DNA of 64,000 nucleotides from Microbacterium luteolum (GCF_039533965.1 NZ_BAAAUN010000001.1:1338950-1402949), one strand, 5' to 3'. Positions 55,346-64,000 are shown, counted from the stretch's first letter. Notes: generated by a model from the letters alone, not told the origin. Translations and numbers: made by a program.

Positions 55346-56734
55346 TCAGCGGCGGGAGGGACGCGAGACGGCGTCCTGGATCACCGCGGTGAGGGCGGCG
55401 AGAGAGTGCTCGGGATTCCACGCCGCGGCGACCGAGGGGGTCTCGGCACTCAGCCGGGTGCGCAGCCCCTCGTCGGTGAGCACTCGACGCAGCGCCTCGC
55501 CCAAGGCATCGACGTCTCCGCCGGGCACGAGGACTCCCCCGCCCTGCTGCAGCACATCGCGGATGCCGTAGCGCACGTCGTACGCGATGACCGGCGCCCC
55601 GTGCAGCAGCGCTTCGACCACTCCGAGCGGCTGACCCTCGAACGCCGTGGACGTGACGACGACCGACGCGCGTTCGAGCACCTGTCCCGGCTCGTCCGTG
55701 TAGCCCGCGAGCAGGATCCTGTCCCCCGCCCCCAGCTCGTCGAGCAACGTCTGGAGCCGCCCGTGCTCGGGGCCCTCGCCCCAGATCTCCAGCCGGGCGC
55801 CTGGAACATCGGCGGCGAGGAATGCGCGGATCGCGTGATCGACGCGTTTGGCGGGGGCGAGCCGACCGAGCACTACGACGAGGCCGTTCTCGCGCAGGTC
55901 GTCCCGACGCTCGACGGGTGTGATGGGGTTGGGAACGACGACGTGCCGCGCCGCGTCACCGAACCGGGCCACCACGTCGTCGCGCTGCGTCTTCGTCGGC
56001 CACACGACCGCGTCGAACCGCTCGGCGAGCGTGAACCAGCGCGTCCAGAACGCGCTCATCGGCGCGTCAGCCGTGTAGGGCGCTTCGAGGTGGATGGTGT
56101 GGATCGGGTGGATGATGCGCACTCGGGGATCCGACCAGTCGGCGATGAGTTCACCGAGCTGTCGGGACTCGCAGATCACGACGATCGTGCGATCGCCGAA
56201 GGATGCCGTGACGTGATCGAGCCAGGCCCGGTACAGCCCTCGGAAGCCGCGCACGCCGCCGACGACCTCGCCGGACGCATCGTGGATCAGGACCGGCTCC
56301 TCCGTGAGATGCCAGTCGGGGTTCCCGAGGATCACCGGCAGCGCCGCGAACGGGCGTCCGGCGGCATCCTCGAGCACGCGGTACTCGACGGCGGGGTCGG
56401 GTTCCGCCGCGGCATCCGCCGCCGCGAGGAGCCAGGCCGCTGCTCCCCCGCCGGGCGCGACGGCCTCGTCGAAGAGATTGCGCATCCGCGACGGATCGGT
56501 CAGCGCGCCGTGCTCGGCGAAGGTCGCCCGGTGCTCCGCATGCGCGGCCGCCGTACCGGGATCGAAGGTGAGCAGCTGCGGCCCCGCACCGTCGGCGATG
56601 CCGGCGCCTGCAAGCTGCCGGGCGCGCGCGAGCGCGGCGATCGCGTACCCGCCGTCCAGCCCGGGGATCAGCCGGCTGGACAGCACCAGGTACTCGGCGT
56701 CGGGAAGCTTCCCGGCCGCCGCTTCCGGGGACAC
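55346..56734 (-). CDS. GT4-family glycosyltransferase (TagE-like)
   Basis: 462 aa from GTG 56734, with AGGGGA just upstream. GT-B fold: N-terminal acceptor domain (YLVLSSRLIPGLDGGYAIAALARARQLA) and C-terminal donor domain with VVLGRLAPAKRVDHAI and the E-x7-E motif EGQPLGVVEALLHGAPV. Resembles glycosyltransferases that add glucose to poly(glycerol-phosphate) teichoic acids, but the true acceptor is unknown. It starts 9 nt after the guaA stop, so is probably read through from guaA. Confidence 0.82.
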   Translation of the reverse strand: MSPEAAAGKLPDAEYLVLSSRLIPGLDGGYAIAALARARQLAGAGIADGAGPQLLTFDPGTAAAHAEHRATFAEHGALTDPSRMRNLFDEAVAPGGGAAAWLLAAADAAAEPDPAVEYRVLEDAAGRPFAALPVILGNPDWHLTEEPVLIHDASGEVVGGVRGFRGLYRAWLDHVTASFGDRTIVVICESRQLGELIADWSDPRVRIIHPIHTIHLEAPYTADAPMSAFWTRWFTLAERFDAVVWPTKTQRDDVVARFGDAARHVVVPNPITPVERRDDLRENGLVVVLGRLAPAKRVDHAIRAFLAADVPGARLEIWGEGPEHGRLQTLLDELGAGDRILLAGYTDEPGQVLERASVVVTSTAFEGQPLGVVEALLHGAPVIAYDVRYGIRDVLQQGGGVLVPGGDVDALGEALRRVLTDEGLRTRLSAETPSVAAAWNPEHSLAALTAVIQDAVSRPSRR

Positions 56735-56742
56735 GGCGTCCC

Positions 56743-58329
56743 CTACTCCCACTCGATCGTTCCCGGCGGCTTCGACGTCACGTCGAGCACGACGCGGTTC
56801 ACGTCGCGGACGCCGTTCGTGATGCGGTTGGAGATCTTCGACAGCACGTCGTACGGGAGGCGCGTCCAGTCGGCCGTCATGGCGTCTTCGCTCGAGACCG
56901 GGCGCAGCACGATCGGGTGACCGTAGGTACGGCCGTCGCCCTGAACACCGACCGAGCGCACGTCGGCGAGGAGCACGACGGGGCACTGCCAGATCTCCTG
57001 GTCGAGGCCGGCCTTCGTCAGCTCCTCGCGAGCGATCGCGTCGGCCTCACGCAGAATCTCGAGACGGTCAGCGGTGACCTCACCGATGATCCGGATGCCG
57101 AGACCGGGCCCCGGAAAGGGCTGGCGGCCGACGATGGCCTCGGGGATGCCGAGCTCGCGGCCGATCGCGCGGACCTCGTCCTTGAACAGCGCGCGCAGCG
57201 GCTCGATGAGCTCGAAGTCGAGGTCGTCGGGAAGTCCGCCCACGTTGTGGTGCGACTTGATGTTCGCGGTGCCCGCTCCGCCGCCGGATTCGACGACGTC
57301 GGGGTACAGCGTGCCCTGCACGAGGAACTTCACCGGAGCGCCACCCGAGGCCTTGGCCTCGGCGACGAGGTCGAGCTGCACCTTCTCGAACGCGCGGATG
57401 AACTCGCGGCCGATGATCTTGCGCTTCTCCTCAGGGTCGGTCACGCCCTCGAGGTGGCCGAGGAACGTCTCCGCCGCGTCGACCGTGATGAGCCGCACAC
57501 CGGTGGACTCGACGTAGTCGTTCTCGACCTGCTCGCGCTCGCCCTTGCGGAGGAGGCCGTGGTCGACGAAGACCGCGGTGAGCTGGTCGCCGATCGCCTT
57601 GTGCACGAGGGCCGTCGACACCGCGGAGTCGACCCCGCCGGAGAGGGCGGAGATGACGCGGGCGTCACCGACCTGCTCGCGGATGCGCTCGATCTGCTCG
57701 GCGATCACGTTGCCGCTGTTCCAGTCAGACGCGAGACCGGCACCCTTGTGCAGGAAGTTCTCGATCACGCGCTGACCGTGGTCGGAGTGCTTCACCTCGG
57801 GGTGCCACTGCACCCCGTAGAAGCTGCGCTCCTCGTTCGCGAACGCCGCGACCTTGGTGGCGTCGGTGGTGGCGAGGACTTCGAAGCCCTCCGGCGCCTT
57901 GGCGACCTGGTCGCCGTGACTCATCCAGACGTTCTGCTCGGCCGGCTGGCCACCGAGCAGCGTGCCGCCGTCACCCGAGATGACGGCATCCGTCGCACCG
58001 TACTCGCGGAGCCCCGTGTGGGCGACCTCGCCGCCGAGGGTCTGGGCCATGTACTGGAAGCCGTAGCAGATGCCGAGCGTGGGGACCCCGAGATCGAACA
58101 CGGCGGGGTCGAGCCGCGGAGCACCCTCTTCGTAGACCGACGAGGGGCCGCCGGAGAGGATGATCGCCACGGGGTTCTTCGCCGCGATCTCCGCGGCCGT
58201 GGCGGTGTGCGGCACGATCTCGCTGTACACGCCCGCTTCGCGGACGCGACGGGCGATCAGCTGCGCGTACTGCGCGCCGAAGTCGACGACGAGAGCAGGA
58301 CGCTGCTCGGTCTCGGAATGCTCGGTCAA
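56743..58329 (-). CDS. guaA: GMP synthase (glutamine-hydrolysing)
   Basis: 528 aa. Converts XMP to GMP. N-terminal class I glutamine amidotransferase domain with the nucleophile C88 in [11 protein letters not shown] and histidine in WHPEVKHSD; then the ATP pyrophosphatase domain with the PP-loop SGGVDSAV, and the C-terminal dimerisation domain ending [10 protein letters not shown]. The start is TTG 58329, overlapping the DUF3817 stop in TTGA, with GGAAGG upstream; TTG is the only codon giving the conserved N-terminus. Middle gene of DUF3817-guaA-glycosyltransferase. Confidence 0.96.
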   Translation of the reverse strand: MTEHSETEQRPALVVDFGAQYAQLIARRVREAGVYSEIVPHTATAAEIAAKNPVAIILSGGPSSVYEEGAPRLDPAVFDLGVPTLGICYGFQYMAQTLGGEVAHTGLREYGATDAVISGDGGTLLGGQPAEQNVWMSHGDQVAKAPEGFEVLATTDATKVAAFANEERSFYGVQWHPEVKHSDHGQRVIENFLHKGAGLASDWNSGNVIAEQIERIREQVGDARVISALSGGVDSAVSTALVHKAIGDQLTAVFVDHGLLRKGEREQVENDYVESTGVRLITVDAAETFLGHLEGVTDPEEKRKIIGREFIRAFEKVQLDLVAEAKASGGAPVKFLVQGTLYPDVVESGGGAGTANIKSHHNVGGLPDDLDFELIEPLRALFKDEVRAIGRELGIPEAIVGRQPFPGPGLGIRIIGEVTADRLEILREADAIAREELTKAGLDQEIWQCPVVLLADVRSVGVQGDGRTYGHPIVLRPVSSEDAMTADWTRLPYDVLSKISNRITNGVRDVNRVVLDVTSKPPGTIEWE

Positions 58330-58817
58330 CGGACACCTTCCGGGGCATTGTTCGGGTGGGTCGCTGAGCTCGTCGAAGCGTCAGCGGCCTCCCTCGTGGC
58401 GAGATAGGTCTTCACGTCGCGGGCGACGATCGTCTCCATGATGAAGGACAGCAGCGGGATCACGCCGCCGAGCGCGAGCAGGATGAACCGCAGGAACGGC
58501 CAGCGCATCAGGCTCCACATGCGGAAGCACGCGAAGAGGTACACGACGTAGAACCAGCCGTGCGCCACCAGGATGAAGAGCGAGAGGTTGAAGCCGTCAC
58601 CAGTGGACTCGAGACCCTCCGGGCCCTCGACGACCGGTGCGAACCAGAGCGGTCCGCCGGATCCGCCGGCGAAGAGTTCGAGGTGGATCGGCGTGTACTT
58701 CAGCACCATCTCGGCGACCAGCAGGAGCAGCATGACTCCGGTGATGATCGACGCGATCTGGTAGAACTTCAGCGCACCGCGGATCGCCGGAAAGCTGGCG
58801 ACTTTCGGTTCGGGCAT
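58326..58817 (-). CDS. DUF3817 membrane protein
   Basis: 163 aa with three to four membrane segments ([58 protein letters not shown]) characteristic of DUF3817. Function unknown. Leaderless start: TAGACT exactly 6 nt before ATG 58817. The C-terminal tail DASTSSAT is encoded by a dispersed repeat (58359-58382), also found in the ABC exporter gene. Overlaps guaA by 4 bp and leads that operon. Confidence 0.85.
   Translation of the reverse strand: MPEPKVASFPAIRGALKFYQIASIITGVMLLLLVAEMVLKYTPIHLELFAGGSGGPLWFAPVVEGPEGLESTGDGFNLSLFILVAHGWFYVVYLFACFRMWSLMRWPFLRFILLALGGVIPLLSFIMETIVARDVKTYLATREAADASTSSATHPNNAPEGVR
58359..58382 (-). repeat. Short dispersed repeat inside the DUF3817 gene 3' end
   Basis: Plus strand reads GGTCGCTGAGC-TCGTCGAAGC plus GTC; on the minus strand it encodes DASTSSAT at the C-terminus of the DUF3817 protein. 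It matches the copy at 20531-20554 at all but three of the first 21 positions. Confidence 0.6.
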
Positions 58818-58973
58818 GCACCCAGTCTAGACGGCGTGAGAACGGTCCGATTCAGGCGCCGGCACCGCCTCCGCGCATGCACGACTTCGGAGATCGAAGG
58901 CGACCCCCGGGGGTCCGGTCCGTTCCGGCGGCGTGTTGCTCCCCACCTCCGCCGTTGTGCGCGGGATGCCGCC

Positions 58974-59951
58974 TCAGGGCGCGGGCGGACGCGCGACCAG
59001 CAGCTCGCCGTCGCCGCTGACCTCGAGACGGCCCGCGGCCGCAGGCACGAGCACGGTCGCCCCCGCCGTGAGCTGCTGCCCTGCGAGATCGACCGCACCG
59101 GCGGTCACGATCACGATCGCGAAACCGGGCTCGAGGATGGCTGCGCCGTGCACCGGCATCCGCACGAGTCGGAAGTACTCGTCGGCATCGCGGGGGAACA
59201 CCGATCCCGACGACGGTGCAGCGTGCACGAGCGCCCCCATCTCGGCGACGCTCCGCGCCGTCCGCGTCACTGCGGTGAGCGCGAGGTCGAAGCCGAGACC
59301 CAGATGCCCCTCCTGAGGCCCATTGATCTCGAAGCCCTCCCATTCGAGCAGGATCGACAGATCCTCGGGCTGCTGCAGCTCGAGCAGCAGCACGCCTGCA
59401 CCGATCGCATGAAGCTCGCCGGGAGGAACCCAGACGACATCGCCCGGATGCACCTCGATGACATGCAGGAGTCCGAGCAGAACCTCGACGTCCTGACGCG
59501 CGACGAGATCGGCGAGGGTCTCGACCGCGACGTCCTCCCGCAGCCCGACGTGCACCGTGCCGCCCTCGAGGATGTACCAGGCCTCGGCCTTGCCGTGCGT
59601 GCGGCCCAGATGCGAGGCGGCGAAGTCGTCGTGCGGGTGGGCGTGCACCGGCAGGCGCTGGCCGGCGTCGAGGAGCTTGACCAGCAGACGGGCGTCCGAA
59701 CCCCAACGCCGTGCGTGGCGGTCGCCGAGCCAGGCGACGGGATCCGCCTCGATCGCGTCACGGAGGAGCCGGCCGTCCGGGAGCGTCGTGAGGCCAAGTG
59801 CTTCCTCGCCGCGGATGGTCGAGGTGGATCCGACCCAGTCCTCCGGCTCGCGTGGAGCCGCCTCCTCCTCTCCACGGAACGCGGAGATGCGCGCGCCTCC
59901 GCGGTAGAAGCGCTCCGGCGGACGATTCGAGGGGAGGACGATCGGGTTCAC
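58974..59951 (-). CDS. manA: Class I mannose-6-phosphate isomerase-like protein
   Basis: 325 aa, cupin-fold type I phosphomannose isomerase. Zinc-site residues in PVHAHPHDD and KAEAWYIL, and GDVVWVPPGELHAIG, are as in the family. Interconverts mannose-6-P and fructose-6-P, or a related aldose/ketose pair. It is shorter than the 390-420 aa of classical ManA, so a different sugar phosphate is possible. It overlaps the ADP-dependent kinase gene by 4 bp and is the last gene of the sugar operon, which argues for a dedicated catabolic role rather than cell-wall mannose supply. Confidence 0.8.
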   Translation of the reverse strand: MNPIVLPSNRPPERFYRGGARISAFRGEEEAAPREPEDWVGSTSTIRGEEALGLTTLPDGRLLRDAIEADPVAWLGDRHARRWGSDARLLVKLLDAGQRLPVHAHPHDDFAASHLGRTHGKAEAWYILEGGTVHVGLREDVAVETLADLVARQDVEVLLGLLHVIEVHPGDVVWVPPGELHAIGAGVLLLELQQPEDLSILLEWEGFEINGPQEGHLGLGFDLALTAVTRTARSVAEMGALVHAAPSSGSVFPRDADEYFRLVRMPVHGAAILEPGFAIVIVTAGAVDLAGQQLTAGATVLVPAAAGRLEVSGDGELLVARPPAP

Positions 59952-61156
59952 TGCTGCTCTCCGCTCCGGGCGTGCGCGGCGAGGAACCCGCCGACGAAGG
60001 TGTCGCCGAGGCCGATGGTGGTCGGCGATGCGACATCGAGAGAGAAGGCGGCGACGCCGACGGCATCCGGAATCGCGTCCTCGATCGCACGGACGAGCGC
60101 GACTCCCCCGGCATGCCGATCCATAGCGGCCGTCTCCGCCGCGTCCGCGGCCGTGAAGCCGTCTCCGAGCCGGAAGCGGGTCGCAGCCACTCGTACCGCG
60201 CTCTCGAGAGCCTCTCGATGGCGGGCTGCATCCGGTCCGACCGCGAGCGCCCAGCAGCGCGTGTGCACCACGAGGGCGGGCACGGGGATCAGCCGGTGGA
60301 TCTCCTCGAGCGCCGGGGCGACCTGAGCCGGATCGAGCAGATCGACGGCTCTGCCGAGATACTCCTGCAGCTCGTCCTCGTTCATCCCGTACACCTGGAT
60401 GTGCGGCAGCAGCCGTGCCCGCACCGTCTCGGCGAAGGTGCGGGTGTAGAAGCCGGCGTCCTCGTAGTAGACCAGGGCCCCCACCGCCAGGCGCGCCATC
60501 GCGGTGAGGAGCTCGCTCAGCCGACGCACCAGCAGGTCGTGATCCTGCATCGTGTTGAACCCCGAGATGAGGAACGCGGAGGCGTCGGCGAGTGCATCGG
60601 ACAAGTCGGCGGCGATCGCCATCGTCCGATTCGGCGGATCGTTGGCGAAGATGAGCCGATTGGCGCCGGGCGAGACAACCTCGCCGTCCGCGAGGCGCAC
60701 ATGCGCTCCCGCCGGATACTGCACGATCAGGTGCGGGTCCAGGGTGTCCCCCTCGGCGGACGACACGATCGTGATCCTGTCGGGAAGCAGCCGGCGCACG
60801 TTGTCGTCGATGCTCACCAGATGCTGCACGCTCGGGATGCCGAGGCTGTCGAGCACCAACCCGGCGCGGACTCCCGTGCCGCCGAGTGTCACCTCATACG
60901 CGAAGTGCGCGGCGAAGCGCTCGACGACCTCGGAGGATGCGACGAAGCGCTCCGCCCCGATTCCGTCGGCGGCGAAGGCGAGGATCGCGACCAGGAGGGA
61001 GCGCTCGTCGACGATGGGCGCCGTGGTCGTGAGCTCGTCCATGCGCACGTCATGCGCATGGACGAGCTGCTCGAGAACCGCGGAATCCCACCGCAGCTCG
61101 TAGTCGACCGTGCCGCCGAGCCCGAGCACCAGCTGCCTGTCCACATCGCCGATCAT
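59948..61156 (-). CDS. ADP-dependent glucokinase/phosphofructokinase family sugar kinase
   Basis: 402 aa. Ribokinase-fold member of the ADP_PFK_GK family known mainly from archaea and animal ADP-glucokinase. Seen: start VLGLGGTVDYE, the ISGFNTMQD segment that contacts the sugar in the family, and the catalytic GLGDTFVGG near the C-terminus. Expected to phosphorylate a sugar or sugar phosphate using ADP (or possibly ATP) as donor. Between a class II aldolase gene (33-nt gap upstream) and the overlapping isomerase gene, it would supply the phosphorylated ketose for aldol cleavage. Substrate and nucleotide specificity unknown. Confidence 0.75.
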   Translation of the reverse strand: MIGDVDRQLVLGLGGTVDYELRWDSAVLEQLVHAHDVRMDELTTTAPIVDERSLLVAILAFAADGIGAERFVASSEVVERFAAHFAYEVTLGGTGVRAGLVLDSLGIPSVQHLVSIDDNVRRLLPDRITIVSSAEGDTLDPHLIVQYPAGAHVRLADGEVVSPGANRLIFANDPPNRTMAIAADLSDALADASAFLISGFNTMQDHDLLVRRLSELLTAMARLAVGALVYYEDAGFYTRTFAETVRARLLPHIQVYGMNEDELQEYLGRAVDLLDPAQVAPALEEIHRLIPVPALVVHTRCWALAVGPDAARHREALESAVRVAATRFRLGDGFTAADAAETAAMDRHAGGVALVRAIEDAIPDAVGVAAFSLDVASPTTIGLGDTFVGGFLAAHARSGEQQ

Positions 61157-61189
61157 CCGTCGAGCGTCCTCACTGTCGATTCGTGTGCG

Positions 61190-62053
61190 TCAGTAGAGAC
61201 CGGCCTTGCCGTCGGCACCGAACAGCTTGATCTTCTCAGCCGCCGTGGCCTTCATGGCGGCGATCGGCTCGGGCTGGATCGCGTTCGGCTCGCGCAGACG
61301 CTCGTCGGTGCCGAGGATCTCGCGCATGCGGTTGTGGTACGCCACCTTGATGTCGCTGGAGATGTTGATCTTGTTGACGCCGAGCTCGACGGCGCGGCGG
61401 AGCTCGGAGTCGGGGTTCGACGATCCGCCGTGGAGGACGAGCGGGATGCCGACGGCGGCCTTGATCTGCTCGAGCAGGTCGTGCCGCAGCTCGGGGTTCT
61501 TCTCGGCCGGGTAGAGCCCGTGCGAGGTGCCGATCGCGATGGCCAGGCTGTCGACGCCGGTCTCCTGCACGAAGCGCACCGCATCGTCGGGGTTGGTGTA
61601 GATGATCTCCGCCGCCCCCGACTCGCCGTAGCTGTCGTTGGCGCCGATCGTGCCGAGCTCGCCCTCGACCTGCACGCCGACCGCGTGCGCGGCCTCGACG
61701 ACCTTGCGGGTCAGCGCGACGTTCTCCTCGAACGGCAGCAGCGAGGCGTCGATCATGACCGAGGTGAAGCCGGCCTGGAACGCCGTGATCATCTGCTCGT
61801 ACGTGCCGCCGTGATCCCAGTGGATCGCGACCGGGACGCTCGCCCTGTGGGCACGCGAGCGCATCGCGGTGATCAGATCGGTCGTGATGTGCGAGACCTC
61901 GTCGGGGTGGATCGCGATGATGACCGGGGCGTTCAATTCCTCGCTGATGTCGATGATGCCGGTGAACATCGCCCAGTCGCTGATGTTGAACGCCGGGATC
62001 GCGAAGTTGTTCGCATTGGCGACGTCGAGGATGGATTTGCCGGTGTAGAGCAC
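61190..62053 (-). CDS. Class II ketose-bisphosphate aldolase (GatY/FbaA-like)
   Basis: 287 aa. Zinc aldolase cleaving a ketose (bis)phosphate to dihydroxyacetone phosphate and an aldehyde. Metal and phosphate-binding motifs IHWDHGGTYEQ, EGELGTIGAND, GTSHGLYPAEKNPEL, LHGGSSNPDSELR and KINISSDIK are intact. AGGAG 6 nt upstream sets GTG 62053 as the start. The residues around GTSHG resemble tagatose/fructose-bisphosphate enzymes, but with its kinase and isomerase neighbours the natural substrate could be another ketose. Follows the permease by 45 nt. Confidence 0.88.
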   Translation of the reverse strand: MLYTGKSILDVANANNFAIPAFNISDWAMFTGIIDISEELNAPVIIAIHPDEVSHITTDLITAMRSRAHRASVPVAIHWDHGGTYEQMITAFQAGFTSVMIDASLLPFEENVALTRKVVEAAHAVGVQVEGELGTIGANDSYGESGAAEIIYTNPDDAVRFVQETGVDSLAIAIGTSHGLYPAEKNPELRHDLLEQIKAAVGIPLVLHGGSSNPDSELRRAVELGVNKINISSDIKVAYHNRMREILGTDERLREPNAIQPEPIAAMKATAAEKIKLFGADGKAGLY

Positions 62054-62098
62054 GTGTTTCTCCTGTTTCGTGGTGGTCGTGGGTCCGTTCGGACGGCG

Positions 62099-62944
62099 TC
62101 AGCTCTTCACGGAGCCGGCGGTCAGCCCGCTGATGAAGTAGCGCTGGAAGAAGAGGAAGAGCAGCAGCACGGGGATCGAGCCGAGCACGCTCATCGCCAT
62201 GATCTGGTTCCACTCGTAGGAGTGCTGGCCCATGAGCAGCTGGATGCCGATGGGCACCGTGCGCATGTCGATCGTGCGTGTGAGCGTCAGGGCGAACAGG
62301 TACTCGTTCCACGCGATCATGAACGTGTAGATGCCGACCGAGACGATGCCGGGAACCGAGATCGGCACGAGGATCCGCCACAGCGCGGTCATGGATCCTG
62401 CGCCGTCCACGCGCACGGCCTCATCGAGCTCACGCGGCAGGGTGTTGAAGTAGCCGGTCATCATGATGATCGCGTAGGGCAGCGTGAACACCATGTAGGT
62501 GAGGATGAGCCCGGCGTAGGAGTTGTAGAGACCGAGCGCCACCATGAGTCCGAAGTACGGGATCAGCAGCGTGATGGGCGGCACCGCCTGCACGCTCACG
62601 ATCACCACGTTCAGGATGCGCTTGCCCCGGAAGTCGAACCGGCTGAACGCGTAGGCCGCCTGGATCGCCACGATCAGAGTCAGCACGGTCACGGAGCCTG
62701 CGACGACGTAGCTGTTCAGGAAGAACCGCATCGTCTCGGGGTTCGTGAAGATCGCGATGTACGCGTCGAACGAGAACGTGTCGGTGAGCAGCCGCGGCGG
62801 CAGCTCGAAGATCTGTGTGTTCGACTTGAACGAGCTGGACAGCATCCAGAGCACCGGGCCCGCCGCGAAGACCGCGCCGATGAGGAGGCCGATCGTCACC
62901 CCGGCGGTCCCGACGCGGCGCTTGCCCTTGACGGTGAGAGCCAT
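62099..62944 (-). CDS. CUT1 sugar ABC permease, MalG-like
   Basis: 281 aa, six membrane segments, with the EAA loop LDEAVRVDGAGSMTALWRI that docks the ATPase. Ends ISGLTAGSVK like other MalG-type permeases. Two nt separate it from the upstream MalF-like permease gene, so they are translated together. With the binding protein it imports the sugar processed by the downstream aldolase, kinase and isomerase. There is no ATPase gene in the cluster. Confidence 0.9.
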   Translation of the reverse strand: MALTVKGKRRVGTAGVTIGLLIGAVFAAGPVLWMLSSSFKSNTQIFELPPRLLTDTFSFDAYIAIFTNPETMRFFLNSYVVAGSVTVLTLIVAIQAAYAFSRFDFRGKRILNVVIVSVQAVPPITLLIPYFGLMVALGLYNSYAGLILTYMVFTLPYAIIMMTGYFNTLPRELDEAVRVDGAGSMTALWRILVPISVPGIVSVGIYTFMIAWNEYLFALTLTRTIDMRTVPIGIQLLMGQHSYEWNQIMAMSVLGSIPVLLLFLFFQRYFISGLTAGSVKS

Positions 62945-62946
62945 GG

Positions 62947-63870
62947 TCAGTCCCTCGCTTTCTGGTGACGGACGTAGAACACGGCGAGCACCATCGACAT
63001 CAGCAGCACGAGGACCGCGGAGGTCGCGGCGAGCGAGAAGTCGTACTTGGCGAACGCCAGCTTGTAGGTGAAGGTGCTGAGCACCTCGGTCACGTCGATG
63101 GGGCCACCACCCGTCGTCATCCAGATGAGGGCGAACTGCTGGGAGGTCCAGATCAGGTCGAGCAGCACCAGGCTGACGATGATGGGCCGCAGCTGCGGGA
63201 TCGTGACGTTCCAGAACCGCTGGATCGCGCTCGCACCGTCGACGGTCGCCGCTTCGTTCAGCTCACCGGGGATGCCCTGGAGCCCGGCGAGCAGGCTCAC
63301 CATGAAGAACGGGTACCCCGCCCAGATGTTGATGAACGTGATGGTGCCGAGCGCGAGCTGCGGAGAAGCGAGCCACTCGATGTCGGTGTTCAGCAGGAAG
63401 TTGATCACACCGTTCGGGGCGAGCAGCATGCGCCAGAGGACGGCGATCACCGCGACGGTGAAGAGCCACGGGAGGACGTAGAGGGCCCGGAAGATCGCAC
63501 GGGCCGCGTGGTGCAGCAGGGTGCTGTTGAGCATCATCGCGAAGCCGAGCCCCAGGACGAGGTGGGCGATCACACTGCCGATGGTGAAGACGAGGGTGTT
63601 GCCGGTCGCCTTCCAGAAGCCGGGATCACCGAGGATCTCGACGAAGTTCGCGATGCCGACGAACTCGGGCGACTTGTTCAGGATGACGTTGTCCTGGAAC
63701 GAGTAGCCGATCACCATGATGATCGGCACGATCATCAGCACGAGAAGCAGGATGATCGTGGGCGACAGGAAGGCGTAGGACTCCGTGGTCTTGCGCAGCT
63801 GACGTCGCCGGCGCGACAGCGGCACTCCGGTGACGATCACCTCGGTGTCGTCGGTCGTTCTCAGGCTCAT
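62947..63870 (-). CDS. CUT1 sugar ABC permease, MalF-like
   Basis: 307 aa from ATG 63870. The only AAGGAG is about 11 nt upstream, rather far, but the next in-frame start (63906) lies within a hairpin. Six membrane segments, first at YAFLSPTIILLLVLMIVPI, and EAA loop LNEAATVDGASAIQRFW. Downstream of the binding-protein gene across a strong hairpin that may lower its expression relative to that gene. Confidence 0.88.
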   Translation of the reverse strand: MSLRTTDDTEVIVTGVPLSRRRRQLRKTTESYAFLSPTIILLLVLMIVPIIMVIGYSFQDNVILNKSPEFVGIANFVEILGDPGFWKATGNTLVFTIGSVIAHLVLGLGFAMMLNSTLLHHAARAIFRALYVLPWLFTVAVIAVLWRMLLAPNGVINFLLNTDIEWLASPQLALGTITFINIWAGYPFFMVSLLAGLQGIPGELNEAATVDGASAIQRFWNVTIPQLRPIIVSLVLLDLIWTSQQFALIWMTTGGGPIDVTEVLSTFTYKLAFAKYDFSLAATSAVLVLLMSMVLAVFYVRHQKARD

Positions 63871-63895
63871 GGGAACCGGTGCTCCTTGGTTGGTC

Positions 63896-63927
63896 GGGTG
63901 CCGCATCGCAACCGCGATGCGGCACCC
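63896..63927 (-). promoter_or_regulatory. Intercistronic hairpin between binding protein and permease genes
   Basis: Perfect 14-bp stem GGGTGCCGCATCGC (63896-63909) with its complement at 63914-63927 and an AACC loop, 22 nt after the binding-protein stop. With no T tract it more likely protects the upstream mRNA or attenuates than fully terminates. Confidence 0.6.
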
Positions 63928-63949
63928 CGTTCATGCGGGAGGCGGGAGA

Positions 63950-64000
63950 TCAGAACTCCGCTTTCCAGGCCTCCTGTGCCTTCTTGAGCGCATCGTCGAT
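63950..64000 (-). CDS. Sugar ABC binding protein, C-terminal fragment
   Basis: Only the last 16 codons before the stop are in the window, reading IDDALKKAQEAWKAEF. That helix-like ending is normal for CUT1 binding lipoproteins, and the two permease genes follow directly. The identity rests mainly on this position. It would be the ligand-binding part of the importer. Confidence 0.5.
   Translation of the reverse strand: MDDALKKAQEAWKAEF

Noticed and set aside
59798..62968. 1056-codon open frame on the plus strand opposite the sugar operon
   Set aside because: Composition is Arg/His/Asp/Val-rich with no family signal; the minus strand carries well-recognised genes. A high-GC antisense shadow.

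Overview
The window is a stretch of chromosome from a high-GC Gram-positive actinobacterium, most likely Microbacteriaceae and probably Microbacterium-like. The reasons are the strongly G/C-ending codons, the LAATG-type (class E sortase) cell-wall signal, the monomeric isocitrate dehydrogenase, the perM-purN-purH and sucCD/pcrA neighbourhood (a block also clustered in mycobacteria), and many leaderless genes in which a TANNNT or CANNNT box lies exactly 6 nt before the start codon. I see no rRNA, tRNA, CRISPR array, transposase or prophage. Genes are densely packed; the largest gene-free gaps (about 290 bp at 17426-17721 and 22451-22738) hold repeats or leader sequences.

Layout. 1-2.4 kb: D-amino-acid module (D-aminoacylase, PLP D-Ser/D-Thr deaminase-like enzyme, divergent RidA). 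2.5-6.9 kb: L,D-transpeptidase, isocitrate dehydrogenase, acetyltransferase. 7.0-15.2 kb: LacI-controlled glycan operon (binding protein, two permeases, YicI-type alpha-xylosidase, GH1 beta-glucosidase), best read as uptake and cleavage of xyloglucan-type oligosaccharides such as isoprimeverose. 15.2-18.6 kb: second LacI regulator, two hypothetical genes, and an AbiEi/DUF559 protein flanked by two copies of a 78-bp palindromic repeat. 18.7-22.7 kb: heterodimeric multidrug ABC exporter preceded by a 21-codon leader ORF, the same order as bmrB-bmrC-bmrD of Bacillus. 22.7-25.9 kb: M19 dipeptidase and an alkylation-repair pair (Ada-AlkA fusion plus methyltransferase). 25.9-31.2 kb: purH, purN, perM, purine permease. 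31.2-36.8 kb: VOC/TetR pair, sucCD, TetR plus acyl-CoA dehydrogenase. 36.8-45.2 kb: acetyltransferase, oxidoreductase, DNA ligase C facing a LigD-type polymerase/primase, SseB-like protein, PcrA helicase. 45.3-55.3 kb: large wall-anchored lamin-tail protein, ABC-2 system, small membrane proteins, glycerophosphodiesterase, and an ECF42 sigma factor with its DGPF/YCII partner. 55.3-64 kb: glycosyltransferase, guaA and a DUF3817 gene, then a sugar operon (binding protein, two permeases, class II aldolase, ADP-dependent kinase family protein, mannose-6-P isomerase-like protein).

How the genes work together. Both sugar clusters encode a binding protein and two permeases but no ATPase, so each presumably borrows a shared MsiK-type ATPase from elsewhere. 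The most unusual items are: the leader ORF before the ABC exporter; the palindromic repeat flanking the AbiEi/DUF559 gene with a third copy 14 kb away; a short dispersed repeat translated as the C-terminal tail of two unrelated membrane proteins; the ADP-dependent kinase operon; paired operators at 16.5 kb with no adjacent regulator; a promoter matching the ECF42 motif; and strong enrichment of the word CGGCATCC/GGATGCCG. Everything here was read by eye; no database search or folding was run.
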